Assembly: GCF_010731815.2 (NCBI RefSeq) | Contig: NZ_AP022593.1 | Span: forward strand, 3,224,001 to 3,288,000 | DNA: 64,000 nucleotides | Source of the DNA: Mycolicibacterium arabiense | GTDB lineage: Bacteria > Actinomycetota > Actinomycetes > Mycobacteriales > Mycobacteriaceae | Direction: 5' to 3' | In this document: piece by piece, positions 35,358-44,208 of the stretch | Layout: every line of letters starts with the position of its first letter | How positions within the stretch are numbered: position 1 is the first letter of the stretch | Notes under the pieces: generated by a model | What the model was told of the DNA's origin: nothing | The model's database searches: none | What the model saw: only the letters and a program-made list of their open reading frames with translations | Position numbers and translations under genes: made by a program

Positions 35358-36020
35358 ATGCCCCAGGAGCCATCCGCGCCCGTCAACCGACTCGAGCGAC
35401 GCAAGCAGCGCACCCGAGCGGCGCTGATCGCCGCCGCGCAGACCTTCATCGCCGAAGGCAAGGTCAACGTGCCCGTCCTCGAGATCACCCAGGCCGCGGA
35501 CGTCGGCATGGGCTCGTTCTACAACCACTTCGAGAGCAAGGAGCGGCTGTTCGAAGCCGCCGTCGCCGAAGCCCTCGACGCCCACGGGGCGCTGCTCGAC
35601 GAACTCACCTCGGCAATCGACGACCCCGCCGAGACGTTCGCCTGCAGCTTCCGGTTGACCGGTCGACTCTTCCGCAGGCGCCCCCAGGAGGCCCAGATCC
35701 TGCTGGCCAACGGCCTGTCGCTGATGGCCTCCGAGCGGGGACTGGCACCTCGGGCACTGCGAGACATCGAAGCCGCCGCCAAGGCCGGCCGGTTCACCAC
35801 CGACGACCCCGAACTCGCACTGGCGATCGCGGCGGGCGCCCTCATGGGGATGGGCGCCCTCATCCGCGACCAACCGGACCGGGACGACGCCGCGACCGCC
35901 GACAAGACGACCGAGGACCTGCTGCGCCTGCTGGGCGTCCCAGCCGACGAGGCGCGCGAGATCTGCCAACGGCCGCTGCCCGACCTGGACGCGTTGATCC
36001 ATCCGGACTCCGCCGCCTGA
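35358..36020 (+). CDS. TetR-family regulator of the ring-cleavage operon
   Basis: 220 aa. N-terminal HTH: RKQRTRAALIAAAQTFIAEG then VLEITQAADVGMGSFYNHFESKERL (residues about 41-65, by position). The C-terminal ligand domain is helical. Divergent from the dioxygenase operon and convergent with the P450. Two near-identical palindromes lie in its promoter region and a third in front of the P450, so it probably represses all three until an aromatic or intermediate binds. ATG 35358 follows GAGAGGA. Confidence 0.87.
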   Translation: MPQEPSAPVNRLERRKQRTRAALIAAAQTFIAEGKVNVPVLEITQAADVGMGSFYNHFESKERLFEAAVAEALDAHGALLDELTSAIDDPAETFACSFRLTGRLFRRRPQEAQILLANGLSLMASERGLAPRALRDIEAAAKAGRFTTDDPELALAIAAGALMGMGALIRDQPDRDDAATADKTTEDLLRLLGVPADEAREICQRPLPDLDALIHPDSAA

Positions 36021-36032
36021 TCAGGTCGGCGC

Positions 36033-37223
36033 TCAGGCCGCGACGAGCCGCAGCGGCAGCCGGGCGTGCCGGCGAATGATGTTGTTCAGCGCCCACTCTG
36101 GTGGTCCAGTCGTCTCGATCCGCTCCACGCGGTCGAGCAGGGCGCGCAGCATCGCGGTGGTCTCGAGCCGCGCCAGTCCCTGACCGGCGCACGCGTGCGC
36201 GCCGTTGCCGAAGCCGAGCTGACGGCCGGCGTCCCGTCGGATGTCGAACACGTCGGGTGAATCCCATTCGCGGTCATCGCGATTCGCCGACGCGTACATG
36301 ACGAGGACGCGGGCACCGGCGGGAATCTCCACACCGCCGACCTCACTCGAACACCGCGCCCGCCGTCCGAAGGCCCGCAACGGCGACTCGTACCGGACGA
36401 CCTCGTTGATCGCCTGGGGAATGAGCGCCGGGTCGTCGCGCAGCAGTTGCCACTGCTCGGGATGTGTGGCGAACAGGTGCAGCGCACTCGAAATCGCGCT
36501 GATCGTCGTATCGAGCGACGGGGCGATGTAGTCGACCATCAACTGAGCGCATTCGGCCCGGGACAGCGTGCCCTGCCCGATGGCCGCGATCAGCTCGTCG
36601 GCCATGCTTCCTTCGATGACGTCGTCGTCCCGAAGCACCTTCCGGGTGAAGCGCAGCATGTGGAGGCTGGCGGGGACGGCCCTTACCGCTCTAGCATTGA
36701 GCGGGCCCAGTATGTCGAATGTCGCTGCACCCCATCGCAGTAGGTGATCCCGCTGATCCCGCGGCCAGCCCACCAGGTCCGGTACGACGGCATGCGGAAG
36801 CGCCGAGGCCAGGTCGTCGACGCCGTCGACGTCGCGCCGCGCGAGCGCCCGCTCGACGACGTCGGCGGCCATCTGGTCCACGGTGTCGGTGATGGAGCGC
36901 AGCGCTCGCGGGAGCAGACGGTGGGCCACCAACTTCCGGCGACGGTCGTGCTCGGCACCGTCGCTGTTGAGCGTCGTCCCTCGCGAGAGACGATTGGTCA
37001 CCGGGTTCAGCGCCACGCCGTGCCCGGACTCGAAGGTGCCGTCGTCGCGCAGGACGGCCTTGCACTCGGCGTACCGGGGCAGCGCGAGCACCCGTTGGCG
37101 CGGCAGCCAGACCACGGGCCCCAGTTCACGCAGCCGCCGATAGTGCGGATGTGGTTCTCGCAGCGCGGCATCCGCGTAGACGTCACTGCGATAGGTCGGT
37201 ACTGCGGGCGCAGTGCGGCGCAT
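36033..37223 (-). CDS. Cytochrome P450
   Basis: 396 aa from the ATG at 37223; the longer frame to 37334 runs through the operator and lacks a ribosome site. Haem motif FGNGAHACAGQGLARLE near 340 with the cysteine ligand, K-helix EVVR near 276, and I-helix IAPSLDTTIS near 231, where Pro-Ser replaces the usual Ala-Gly. Soluble bacterial type needing ferredoxin partners that are not encoded nearby. Operator 3 links it to the ring-cleavage operon, so it may demethylate or hydroxylate the aromatic substrate. Confidence 0.9.
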   Translation of the reverse strand: MRRTAPAVPTYRSDVYADAALREPHPHYRRLRELGPVVWLPRQRVLALPRYAECKAVLRDDGTFESGHGVALNPVTNRLSRGTTLNSDGAEHDRRRKLVAHRLLPRALRSITDTVDQMAADVVERALARRDVDGVDDLASALPHAVVPDLVGWPRDQRDHLLRWGAATFDILGPLNARAVRAVPASLHMLRFTRKVLRDDDVIEGSMADELIAAIGQGTLSRAECAQLMVDYIAPSLDTTISAISSALHLFATHPEQWQLLRDDPALIPQAINEVVRYESPLRAFGRRARCSSEVGGVEIPAGARVLVMYASANRDDREWDSPDVFDIRRDAGRQLGFGNGAHACAGQGLARLETTAMLRALLDRVERIETTGPPEWALNNIIRRHARLPLRLVAA

Positions 37224-37270
37224 CGCGACTCCGATCGGCTCGTCCGGTGCTACCTGGCGGCAGCAGTGAC

Positions 37271-37284
37271 TGACGATATCGTCA
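37271..37284. promoter_or_regulatory. TetR operator 3 (P450)
   Basis: TGACGATATCGTCA, a perfect 14-bp palindrome 48 nt before the P450 start. It shares 21 of 22 bases with the site at 35265 in the same orientation relative to its gene. Confidence 0.75.
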
Positions 37285-37384
37285 CATACGACTGAACCGT
37301 CAGTCAACGTGCGGCAGCGCGGCTCCCCCGCCAACGCTCTTCGAAGGTCCGCCGGCTATCTCGAGAAGTGACCCGGTTCTTCCG

Positions 37385-38362
37385 TCACCCGCGGCCGTGG
37401 TGCGCCCAGGACGGGTCGGTGCCCTGCAGCGCGGCTGCGTCGGATTCGGCGTCAGCGGCCGGGTCGCGCAAGGCCCGTCGAACCGAACCGCGGTAGGTGG
37501 TGAGACCGTGCGGTGGCGGGCTGATGACGGTGTCGACGTCGCGGTCCTTCATGATCGCGTCGTGTCGCAGTGATTCCACGAGGGGGCGGATCAGGTCGGC
37601 GGACATCGGAGTCAGGAAGGCGATGCCGCGTGCGCTCAGCGCTGGAGTCACGAATGGGACCGGGATGAACCGCCGGCGGGGCAGGCCGGCTTCCTCGGCG
37701 AAGTCGCCCAGCATGTCCTGGTAGCGGAGGACGTTGGGTCCGCCGATGTCCCAGCTGCGCGACCGGGGAAGGTCCGCGGTCGCCGCACCCAGCAGGTAGT
37801 GCAGGACGTCGTCGATGGCAATGGGCTGGACGAGGTGACGGGTCCAGGTGGGCACCGGGAGCACGGGCAGAGCGGTAGCGAGGAGGCGGATCATCTCGAA
37901 CGATGCCGATCCGGCCCCGATCACGACCCCCGCCTGCAGGATCATGGTCTCGATGCCGGAGTCGATGAGGGTGTCGCCGACGGCGGTGCGGGACTCCAGA
38001 TGCTCCGACAGTTCCCCGGTGCGAGGGTGCAGGCCACCCAGATAGACGAGTCTGCGGACGTTGGCCCGCTGGGCGGCAGTGGCCGTGTTCCGTGCCGACT
38101 CGGCTTCGGTGCTACCGAAGTTGGTCGCGCTCCCCATGGAATGCACCAGGTAGTACGCGACGTCGATGCCGTCGAACGCAGGTGCGAGGGAATCCGGGTC
38201 CGTCAGATCGGCGGCGACGACGTCGACGTCGTCGACCCAATCCATGTCACGTAGAGCCTCGGGATCGCGGGCCATTGCGCGAACCTCGTGACCGGCTGCC
38301 AGCAGCCACGGGATCAGCCGGCCTCCCACGTAGCCGGTGGCTCCGGTAACCAGACATCTCAC
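37385..38362 (-). CDS. NAD(P)-binding SDR-a/NmrA-like protein
   Basis: 325 aa from the GTG at 38362, with AGGAGG upstream. Extended/atypical SDR: VTGATGYVGGRL at 5-16, ADLTDPDSL near 51, and YLVHSMG near 71. The C-terminus is charged and Ala-rich. Members may be sugar or quinone reductases or regulators; no specific activity can be assigned. It is upstream of the P450 on the same strand but separated by 161 nt containing operator 3, so it need not share its promoter. Confidence 0.75.
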   Translation of the reverse strand: MRCLVTGATGYVGGRLIPWLLAAGHEVRAMARDPEALRDMDWVDDVDVVAADLTDPDSLAPAFDGIDVAYYLVHSMGSATNFGSTEAESARNTATAAQRANVRRLVYLGGLHPRTGELSEHLESRTAVGDTLIDSGIETMILQAGVVIGAGSASFEMIRLLATALPVLPVPTWTRHLVQPIAIDDVLHYLLGAATADLPRSRSWDIGGPNVLRYQDMLGDFAEEAGLPRRRFIPVPFVTPALSARGIAFLTPMSADLIRPLVESLRHDAIMKDRDVDTVISPPPHGLTTYRGSVRRALRDPAADAESDAAALQGTDPSWAHHGRG

Positions 38363-38553
38363 GTGCGCTTCCTCCTGAGTTCGGCCGCGGTCGAGTCGAC
38401 CTTCGTCGCCACCGCCGGCGACTCACACTCAGGTGCAGGGGGTATGGGAGCGAACGTCGAATTACGGCTCGGGCAGGGATTACCCGTTGAGCACGGATCC
38501 ACGCCTGCGACGACAACGCAGCCGTCGGAGTTGGAGATGCAGAAGGCGGCCCG
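38363..38553. other. Intergenic stretch with no recognised gene
   Basis: 191 bases between the NAD-binding gene and the DASS transporter, both on the minus strand. Apart from the ribosome site of the NAD-binding gene at the left edge and a short GTCGAGTCGAC palindrome near 38389, I see nothing in it. It should hold the transporter's transcript end and the NAD-binding gene's promoter. Confidence 0.4.
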
Positions 38554-40158
38554 TCAGCTGCCCAGCCCGATGAGCCCGATCATGACCGGTAGCGCGACGA
38601 TGATCAGGATCGCGCCGAGCACGTCGAATGTGAACCCGGTGCGGATCATCGTGGTGATGCGCACGGCACCGGACCCGTAGACGATGGCGTTCTGCGGCGT
38701 CGACACCGGCAGCATGAACCCGAATGACGCAGCGAAGGTCGCGGCCAGGGCGGGGACGAACGGGTTCACCCCGGCTGCCACGGCGACGGGAATGATGATC
38801 GGCACCACGACCGCCGCAGACGCGGTGTTGCTCGTCGTCTCCGACACCACGATGGCCAGGATGACCGCGAAGATGGTGATGGGAACGACGCTGGTCAACC
38901 CCAGCGCACTGTCGACCGACGTCCCAATCGTCTCGGCGAGTCCGGTGGCCGCGAGCAGCGAACCGAAGATGATGCCGGTACCGAACAGAACGATGGTGCC
39001 CCAGTCGATGTCGGCGGCGTCCTTCCAGCGCAGCGTGAACTCGCGCTGCTCCCAGTCGGTCGGCAGCAGGTACAGCAGCGCGGCCCCGAACACCGCGACC
39101 ATGCCCTCGTCGAGGCGATCGCTGACCCAGGTGTAGACGTCGGAGTCGTTGCCCGCGATCAGCGCCACGATGCCCGGCAGGATCCACAGGGTGACGGTGA
39201 CGCCGAACGCGATCAGGGTGTTCTTCTCGGCGCGCGAGAGGTTGCCCATCTCCTCGCGCTGTTCGGCGACGTAGTCGGCGATGCCGTCGATGCGCTTGAG
39301 TTCGGGACGGTTGAGCCGAATCACGATGAACGCCAACGCGATGAACATCAGCAGGCAGATCGGAGCGGCCATCGCCATCCACTGCGCGAAGCTGATGCGC
39401 TCGCCGGTGGCCTCCTCGATCAGCCCGCGCCCGATCAGGTTGGGCGGGCTGCCGACCGGGGTGAGCAGGCCGCCCACGCTCGCGCCGTAGGCGAGCATCA
39501 GCATGATGGCGGCGCCCACCCGCAGACGCAGCGGATCGAAGTCCTCCTCCACGATGCCGCGACTCTGCATGAGCTTGGCGATGACGCCGAGGATGCCCAG
39601 CGCGGTGGGGAGCATCATCGCCACCGTCGCGGTGTTGGACACGAACGCCGAGAGCAGACAGGTGATCACGCCGAACGCGATGATGACGCCGGTGGTCGAC
39701 TGCCCGAGCCGGGGCAGGGCGAGTATGCGGAACGCGAACCGCCGGGCGAGGCCGTGCTTGAGCATCGCCTGAGCCAGGATGAATGCGCCGATGAAGGTGA
39801 AGATCGTCGACGATCCGAACGCGCCGAGGACGTCGTCGGCGGGCGCGACGCCAAGGAACACGATGATGGCGACGCCCAGCAGACCACCGATCGGAATCGG
39901 CAGCGCCTCGGAGATCCACAGGATGATGACCCCGAGCAGCACGCCCGCCAGCGTCTGCTGCTGCGGCTCCATGCCGAGGGGAAGCGCCAGGAAGGCGATG
40001 GTGACCACCGGGGCCAGGAAGAGGCCGATGGTGCGGCGGCCCTTCTCGAAGCGCTCCTCGGCGGGCGACAGCGTCTGCTCCCCGAGGCTGCGGTAGGTGG
40101 CGCTGCCGAGTAGTGCCTTGTCGACGTCCGTGCGCCGGGGCTGATGTTCGGTTGTCAT
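38554..40158 (-). CDS. DASS (SLC13)-family anion symporter
   Basis: 534 aa, about eleven membrane helices. The two SNT motifs of the divalent anion:sodium symporter family are visible: FVSNTATVAMM near 173 and TTSNTASA near 426, with the partner loops LLTPVGSPPNLIG near 231 and LPVSTPQNAIVYG near 475. The hydrophilic N-terminus is 45 residues. These carriers import dicarboxylates such as succinate, malate or tartrate. It follows the tartrate-type dehydrogenase on the same strand after 89 nt, which supports a hydroxy-dicarboxylate substrate. Confidence 0.88.
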   Translation of the reverse strand: MTTEHQPRRTDVDKALLGSATYRSLGEQTLSPAEERFEKGRRTIGLFLAPVVTIAFLALPLGMEPQQQTLAGVLLGVIILWISEALPIPIGGLLGVAIIVFLGVAPADDVLGAFGSSTIFTFIGAFILAQAMLKHGLARRFAFRILALPRLGQSTTGVIIAFGVITCLLSAFVSNTATVAMMLPTALGILGVIAKLMQSRGIVEEDFDPLRLRVGAAIMLMLAYGASVGGLLTPVGSPPNLIGRGLIEEATGERISFAQWMAMAAPICLLMFIALAFIVIRLNRPELKRIDGIADYVAEQREEMGNLSRAEKNTLIAFGVTVTLWILPGIVALIAGNDSDVYTWVSDRLDEGMVAVFGAALLYLLPTDWEQREFTLRWKDAADIDWGTIVLFGTGIIFGSLLAATGLAETIGTSVDSALGLTSVVPITIFAVILAIVVSETTSNTASAAVVVPIIIPVAVAAGVNPFVPALAATFAASFGFMLPVSTPQNAIVYGSGAVRITTMIRTGFTFDVLGAILIIVALPVMIGLIGLGS

Positions 40159-40247
40159 GGCTCCTCCGTGGCGTAGTGGGTCCTAGTCAAGGATCAGGCC
40201 CGCCGGGCCGGTGCGGTGGCGAACGGCCAATCCGGTCCATTCCGGGT

Positions 40248-41342
40248 TCAGGCGTCGAGCAGTGCGCGGCTCAGCGCGGCGATGATCGCGTCGGTGACCT
40301 CGTCGGTGGTCGCGGTGCCGCCTAGATCGCGGGGCAGCACGCCGCCCGCCGTGGTGATTTCGATCGCCGCGTCGACCATGCGCGCCTCGTCTGCCAACCC
40401 CAAGTGGTCGAGCATCAAAGCCGCGCTGGCAATCGCGCCGATCGGATTGCAGATGCCCTGGCCTGCGATGTCGGGCGCCGTCCCGTGCACGGGTTCGAAC
40501 ATGCTGGGGAACCGCCGCTCGGGATTGAGGTTGGCGCTCGACGCCAGGCCGAGGCTGCCCGCCAGCGCCGAACCCAGGTCGGACAGGATGTCGGCGTTGA
40601 GGTTCGAGGCCACGACGACCGAGAGCTGTTCGGGGTGCAGTACGAACTTCGCGCTCATGGCGTCGACGAGCACGCTCTCGGTCTCGACGTCGGGGTAGTC
40701 CCGCGCGACCCGGTCGAAGACCTCGTCCCACAACACCATTCCGTATTGCTGGGCGTTGGACTTGGTCACGCTCGAGACCTTCTTGACCGTGCGCTTGCGC
40801 GCCATGTCGAACGCGAATCGCATGATGCGTTCGCACCCCTTGTCGGTGAACAGCGCCGTCTGTAGCGCCACTTCGTTGCCGGGCCCGCGGCTGCTGAGAT
40901 TTCGGCCGCCGAGGCCCGCGTACTCGCCCTCGCTGTTCTCCCGGATGACCACCCAGTCGAGTTCGGTGTCGTCGGCCTTGCGCAGCGGCGACGTGACTCC
41001 CGGCAGGAAGGTGACGGGCCGGACGTTGGCCCACTGGTCGAAGCCCTGGGTGATCGCGAGTCGCAGACCCCACAGGCTGACGTGATCGGGCACGTTCTCC
41101 CACCCGACCGCGCCGAAGTAGATCGCGTCGAAGGGCTCGAGCGTCTCGAGGCCGTCCTCGGCCATCATCCGGCCGGTCCGCTCGTAGTAGTCGCATCCCC
41201 ACGGGAACTCGGTCCACTCGAAGGCGAACCGATCCCCCGACTGCTCGGCGAGGCGGTCGAGCACCCGTCGTCCGGCGGACACGACCTCCTTGCCGACGCC
41301 GTCGGCGGGGATCGCGGCGATCTGGAACGTCTGTCGAGCCAT
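40248..41342 (-). CDS. Tartrate/isopropylmalate-type decarboxylating dehydrogenase
   Basis: 364 aa. Beta-decarboxylating dehydrogenase: IPADGVGKEVV at 10-20, IRENSEGEYAGLGGR near 132, and SNLNADILSDLGSALAGSLG near 239-258 with the metal-binding Asp pair. The loops (WTEFPWGCDYYERTGRMM near 43) match tartrate dehydrogenases, which act on tartrate and D-malate. Products include oxaloglycolate, D-glycerate plus CO2, or pyruvate. Divergent from a LysR regulator and followed by a DASS carrier: a compact uptake and oxidation module. Confidence 0.87.
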   Translation of the reverse strand: MARQTFQIAAIPADGVGKEVVSAGRRVLDRLAEQSGDRFAFEWTEFPWGCDYYERTGRMMAEDGLETLEPFDAIYFGAVGWENVPDHVSLWGLRLAITQGFDQWANVRPVTFLPGVTSPLRKADDTELDWVVIRENSEGEYAGLGGRNLSSRGPGNEVALQTALFTDKGCERIMRFAFDMARKRTVKKVSSVTKSNAQQYGMVLWDEVFDRVARDYPDVETESVLVDAMSAKFVLHPEQLSVVVASNLNADILSDLGSALAGSLGLASSANLNPERRFPSMFEPVHGTAPDIAGQGICNPIGAIASAALMLDHLGLADEARMVDAAIEITTAGGVLPRDLGGTATTDEVTDAIIAALSRALLDA

Positions 41343-41444
41343 CAGGGCCTCCGGTCATCGGTGTAGTGCAGGTCACACCACGGCTTGCTCCCATTGCAGG
41401 ACACCGAAGGTCTCCTGGTCCAAGACGGGATTGCGATCAGCCGC

Positions 41445-41459
41445 ATAGGCTTGGCCTAT
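41445..41459. promoter_or_regulatory. LysR-type (T-N11-A) binding site
   Basis: ATAGGC-TTG-GCCTAT is a perfect 15-bp palindrome containing T-N11-A, the canonical LysR box. It lies 24 nt before the LysR start and about 100 nt before the divergent dehydrogenase start. Confidence 0.7.
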
Positions 41460-41482
41460 ACGACGACGTGAAGGGGCTCATC

Positions 41483-42376
41483 GTGGAGGTTCGCCAGCTG
41501 AAGTTCTTCCTCGCGGTGGTCGACCACGGGAGCTTCAGCAAGGCCGCCGCGGAGTTGATGGTCGCGCAACCGTCGCTGTCTCAGGCCATCGCCGGGTTCG
41601 AACGGGAACTCGGGATGCCGCTCTTCCACCGGGTGAATCGCGGAGTGGTGCTGAGCGACGGCGGCCGCGCGCTGGTGGGCCCGGCCCGGGTGGTGCTGCG
41701 CGACGTCGACGAGGCGACCGAGGCGATCAACGAACTCAAGCACCTGCGTGGCGGCCGGGTGGACCTGATCACCATGCCGTCGCCGGGCATGGAACCGCTG
41801 ACCACGATCCTCACGACGTTCGCCCGGGCGCATCCCGACGTGACCATCAACTCGCAGGCGGGTTTCACGCCCGAGGAGATCGTCGCGAGCGTGCGCTCCG
41901 GGGACTCGGAGATCGGCATCCTGGGGTCTGCGGGTTCCGTCCGCGCACCGGACCTGGTCGTCGTTCCGCTGGAAAGTCAAGCGTTGGTGCTCATCTCGGG
42001 ACCCGACGGCGGTCCCGACGGCGGCGTCGTGCACCGGCACGAGCTGAGCGGCAGCAGGCTGATCGTGTCGCAGCGTGGGTCACTGATGCGCGCGCTCGTC
42101 GACGACGTCCTCGCCGAGGGAGTTCAGGTCACGATTGCGGCCGAGGTCGCCCATCGCACGTCGATCCTGCCGATGGTGCTCAACGGCTTCGGCCAAGCGG
42201 TGATGCCGTCGGCATGGACCCGTACGGCCCGACAGTCGGGTGCGCGGGTGCAGCGCATCGTCCCGGAGTCGTATCTGCACGTCGCCGCGGTGAGTCGGCG
42301 CAGTCACCTGACCGCACCTGCCAAGGCGCTGATGGACGTCGCGGTGGCCTATGGCGCAGGAGATGGATCGGCGTAG
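41483..42376 (+). CDS. LysR-family regulator of the tartrate-type module
   Basis: 297 aa from the GTG at 41483, with AAGGGG 7 nt upstream; an in-frame GTG at 41468 is less favoured. N-terminal HTH: RQLKFFLAVVDHGSFSKAAA then LMVAQPSLSQAIAGFERELG near 25-44, and a periplasmic-binding-type effector domain. Divergent from the dehydrogenase with a perfect T-N11-A palindrome between them. It probably activates dehydrogenase and transporter genes in response to the dicarboxylate. Confidence 0.87.
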   Translation: MEVRQLKFFLAVVDHGSFSKAAAELMVAQPSLSQAIAGFERELGMPLFHRVNRGVVLSDGGRALVGPARVVLRDVDEATEAINELKHLRGGRVDLITMPSPGMEPLTTILTTFARAHPDVTINSQAGFTPEEIVASVRSGDSEIGILGSAGSVRAPDLVVVPLESQALVLISGPDGGPDGGVVHRHELSGSRLIVSQRGSLMRALVDDVLAEGVQVTIAAEVAHRTSILPMVLNGFGQAVMPSAWTRTARQSGARVQRIVPESYLHVAAVSRRSHLTAPAKALMDVAVAYGAGDGSA

Positions 42377-42383
42377 CGGGCGT

Positions 42384-42665
42384 CTAGCTGGGCGCTGCGA
42401 CCGACCCGGCCGCCTCGAGCAGCGCCGAACGCAGCGCCCGTCTGTCGCCGCCACGCCCGGTCAGCTCGTCGAGCAGCTCGTCGAACGTGCGGCACACGGC
42501 GACCTTGCCGGTGGGCTGGGCGACGGTCCACGCCCGGTCGACGACCCGGATCCGCACGCCGCGTGCGTGTCTGGCTGCGGCCGCGGCGACGGCGGCCCGC
42601 CGACGAGGCCCGGATACGAACGCCGCCATGTCGTCTGGCGGGCCCGCCCCGCACGCGCCGCACAT
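42384..42665 (-). CDS. Small Cys-rich protein (MCGACG type)
   Basis: 93 aa starting at ATG 42665, overlapping the stop of the upstream SDR (TGATG on the minus strand). Begins MCGACGAGPPDD: a CxxC pair followed by an Arg/Ala-rich helical region, and ends with a region predicted as two helices. I do not recognise a characterised function. It is the last gene of the LacI-controlled operon. The CxxC could bind metal or be redox-active, but this is speculation. Confidence 0.6.
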   Translation of the reverse strand: MCGACGAGPPDDMAAFVSGPRRRAAVAAAAARHARGVRIRVVDRAWTVAQPTGKVAVCRTFDELLDELTGRGGDRRALRSALLEAAGSVAAPS

Positions 42666-43414
42666 CAGGGCATCACGTCGCCCGAGTTGGGACCGAGCAC
42701 CTGGCCGACGAACAGGTTCCCGCCGGGATCGGAGGCCAACAGCACCGCGGTGGGCGCCACTTCGTCCGCGGTGCCGAACCGGCCCAGCGGCAGCTCGGCG
42801 CGCTTGGCCCGCTTCCACTCGTCGTCGATCCCGTCGAGCATCGGCGTCTCGATGGGGCCGGGGGCTATGGCGTTGACGAGCACGCCCCGCGACGAGACCT
42901 CCAGGGCAAGGGACTTCGTCATCGCGATGACGCCGGCCTTGGCGGCGGCGTAGTGCGCCAACGACTCACCGCCCTTGATGCCCAGCTGCGAGGCCACGTT
43001 CACGATGCGTCCGCCGCCCTGGCCGAGCATGCCCGGCAGGACTGCGCGATTCAGCAGGAAAACGCTGGTGAGGTCCACGCTCAGCGTCTCCTGCCACAGG
43101 GCCAGCGACATGTCCACCATCGGCGACTGGGTGAGGATGCCGTGCGACGTGACCAGAACGTCGATCCGGCCCAGCATCTCGGTGGCCGCGGCGACCGCGG
43201 CGTCGACGGCGTCCTCGTCGGTGGCGTCGAGAACGACGCCACCGTCGGCCCCCAGTTCGCCGGCGATCTCGGCGGCACGTGGACTGAGGTCTGCGACGAC
43301 GACGCGTGCACCCGCCGCGAGATAGTGCGCGGCGACTGCACGTCCGATGCCGCTGGCAGCTCCGGTAATCATCGCGGTACGGCCCTGCAGCAGAGAGCTC
43401 TCCGGGATCGTCAT
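42665..43414 (-). CDS. SDR oxidoreductase (first)
   Basis: 249 aa classical short-chain dehydrogenase: [11 protein letters not shown] at 17-27, catalytic Ser in NVASQLGIKGG near 140 and YAAAKAG near 154 (YxxxK). The final residues GPNSGDVMP are typical of 3-oxoacyl reductase-like SDRs. It lies 14 nt behind the second SDR in the operon. Probably NAD(P)-dependent oxidation of a hydroxyl group of the operon's substrate. Confidence 0.83.
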   Translation of the reverse strand: MTIPESSLLQGRTAMITGAASGIGRAVAAHYLAAGARVVVADLSPRAAEIAGELGADGGVVLDATDEDAVDAAVAAATEMLGRIDVLVTSHGILTQSPMVDMSLALWQETLSVDLTSVFLLNRAVLPGMLGQGGGRIVNVASQLGIKGGESLAHYAAAKAGVIAMTKSLALEVSSRGVLVNAIAPGPIETPMLDGIDDEWKRAKRAELPLGRFGTADEVAPTAVLLASDPGGNLFVGQVLGPNSGDVMP

Positions 43415-43428
43415 TGGCGTCCTTCCTG

Positions 43429-44208
43429 TCAGTCGCGCATGAGGACGGTCAGTCCGCCGTCGACGACGATGGCCTGACCGTTGACGTAGGAGGCGGCATC
43501 GCTGGCGAGAAACGTTGCCACCGAGGCGATCTCCTCTGGCCTGCCGACCCGTCCGGTGGGGATGTTGGCGCCGGCGGCACGCAACCCCTCAGGGCCGAGC
43601 GAGTTGACCGCGTCCAGCGACTGCGGCGTCTCGATCAGCCCCGGGATGATGGCGTTGGCACGCACGCCCCGCGGCCCGAGTTCGACACCCAGGCTCCGGA
43701 CCAGGCCGAGCACGCCGGCCTTCGCGGTGGCGTAGTGCACGTGTTCGCCCCACCCGTAGACCCCGCCTGCGATGGACGAAATGGCGATGATGGAGCCGCC
43801 GGCGCCCAGATGTGGTGCTGCGGCGCGCGCGGTGCGCATGACGCCGTGCAGGTCCACCTGCAGCACGTCGTCCCACTGCTCGTCGGTCATCGAAGCGAAC
43901 GGCGCTGCCCGGAGGATGCCGGCGTTGGCGACGGCGGTGTCCAGTCGCCCCCACATGCCGAGTATCTCGGCGACGAAGCCGTCGACGGATTCGGTATTGC
44001 GGACGTCGACCTCGACGATGGCGCCGTCGCCTCCGGCGTCATGGACCGCCCGAAGGGTGGTGTGGGGATCGTGTGGATCACCGGAGTAGGTGCCGATGCC
44101 CACGCGGTAACCGGCTCTGGCCATCGATACCGCGGTTGCGGCACCGATGCCCGAGGCCGCGCCGGTGATGATGGCAACCGGGGCGTCGGTTTCCGTCGCG
44201 GCGGTCAT
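43429..44208 (-). CDS. SDR oxidoreductase (second)
   Basis: 259 aa classical [23 protein letters not shown] at 14-33, NAGILRA near 94, SSIAGG near 142 and YATAKAG near 158. ATGA overlap with the MFS gene in front of it. Two different SDRs side by side may act on two hydroxyl positions or on opposite stereoisomers. Confidence 0.83.
   Translation of the reverse strand: MTAATETDAPVAIITGAASGIGAATAVSMARAGYRVGIGTYSGDPHDPHTTLRAVHDAGGDGAIVEVDVRNTESVDGFVAEILGMWGRLDTAVANAGILRAAPFASMTDEQWDDVLQVDLHGVMRTARAAAPHLGAGGSIIAISSIAGGVYGWGEHVHYATAKAGVLGLVRSLGVELGPRGVRANAIIPGLIETPQSLDAVNSLGPEGLRAAGANIPTGRVGRPEEIASVATFLASDAASYVNGQAIVVDGGLTVLMRD

Noticed and set aside
40196..40208. GGCCCGCCGGGCC hairpin between the tartrate-type dehydrogenase and transporter
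   Set aside because: Only a 5-bp stem, common at this GC content; not enough to call a terminator or attenuator.
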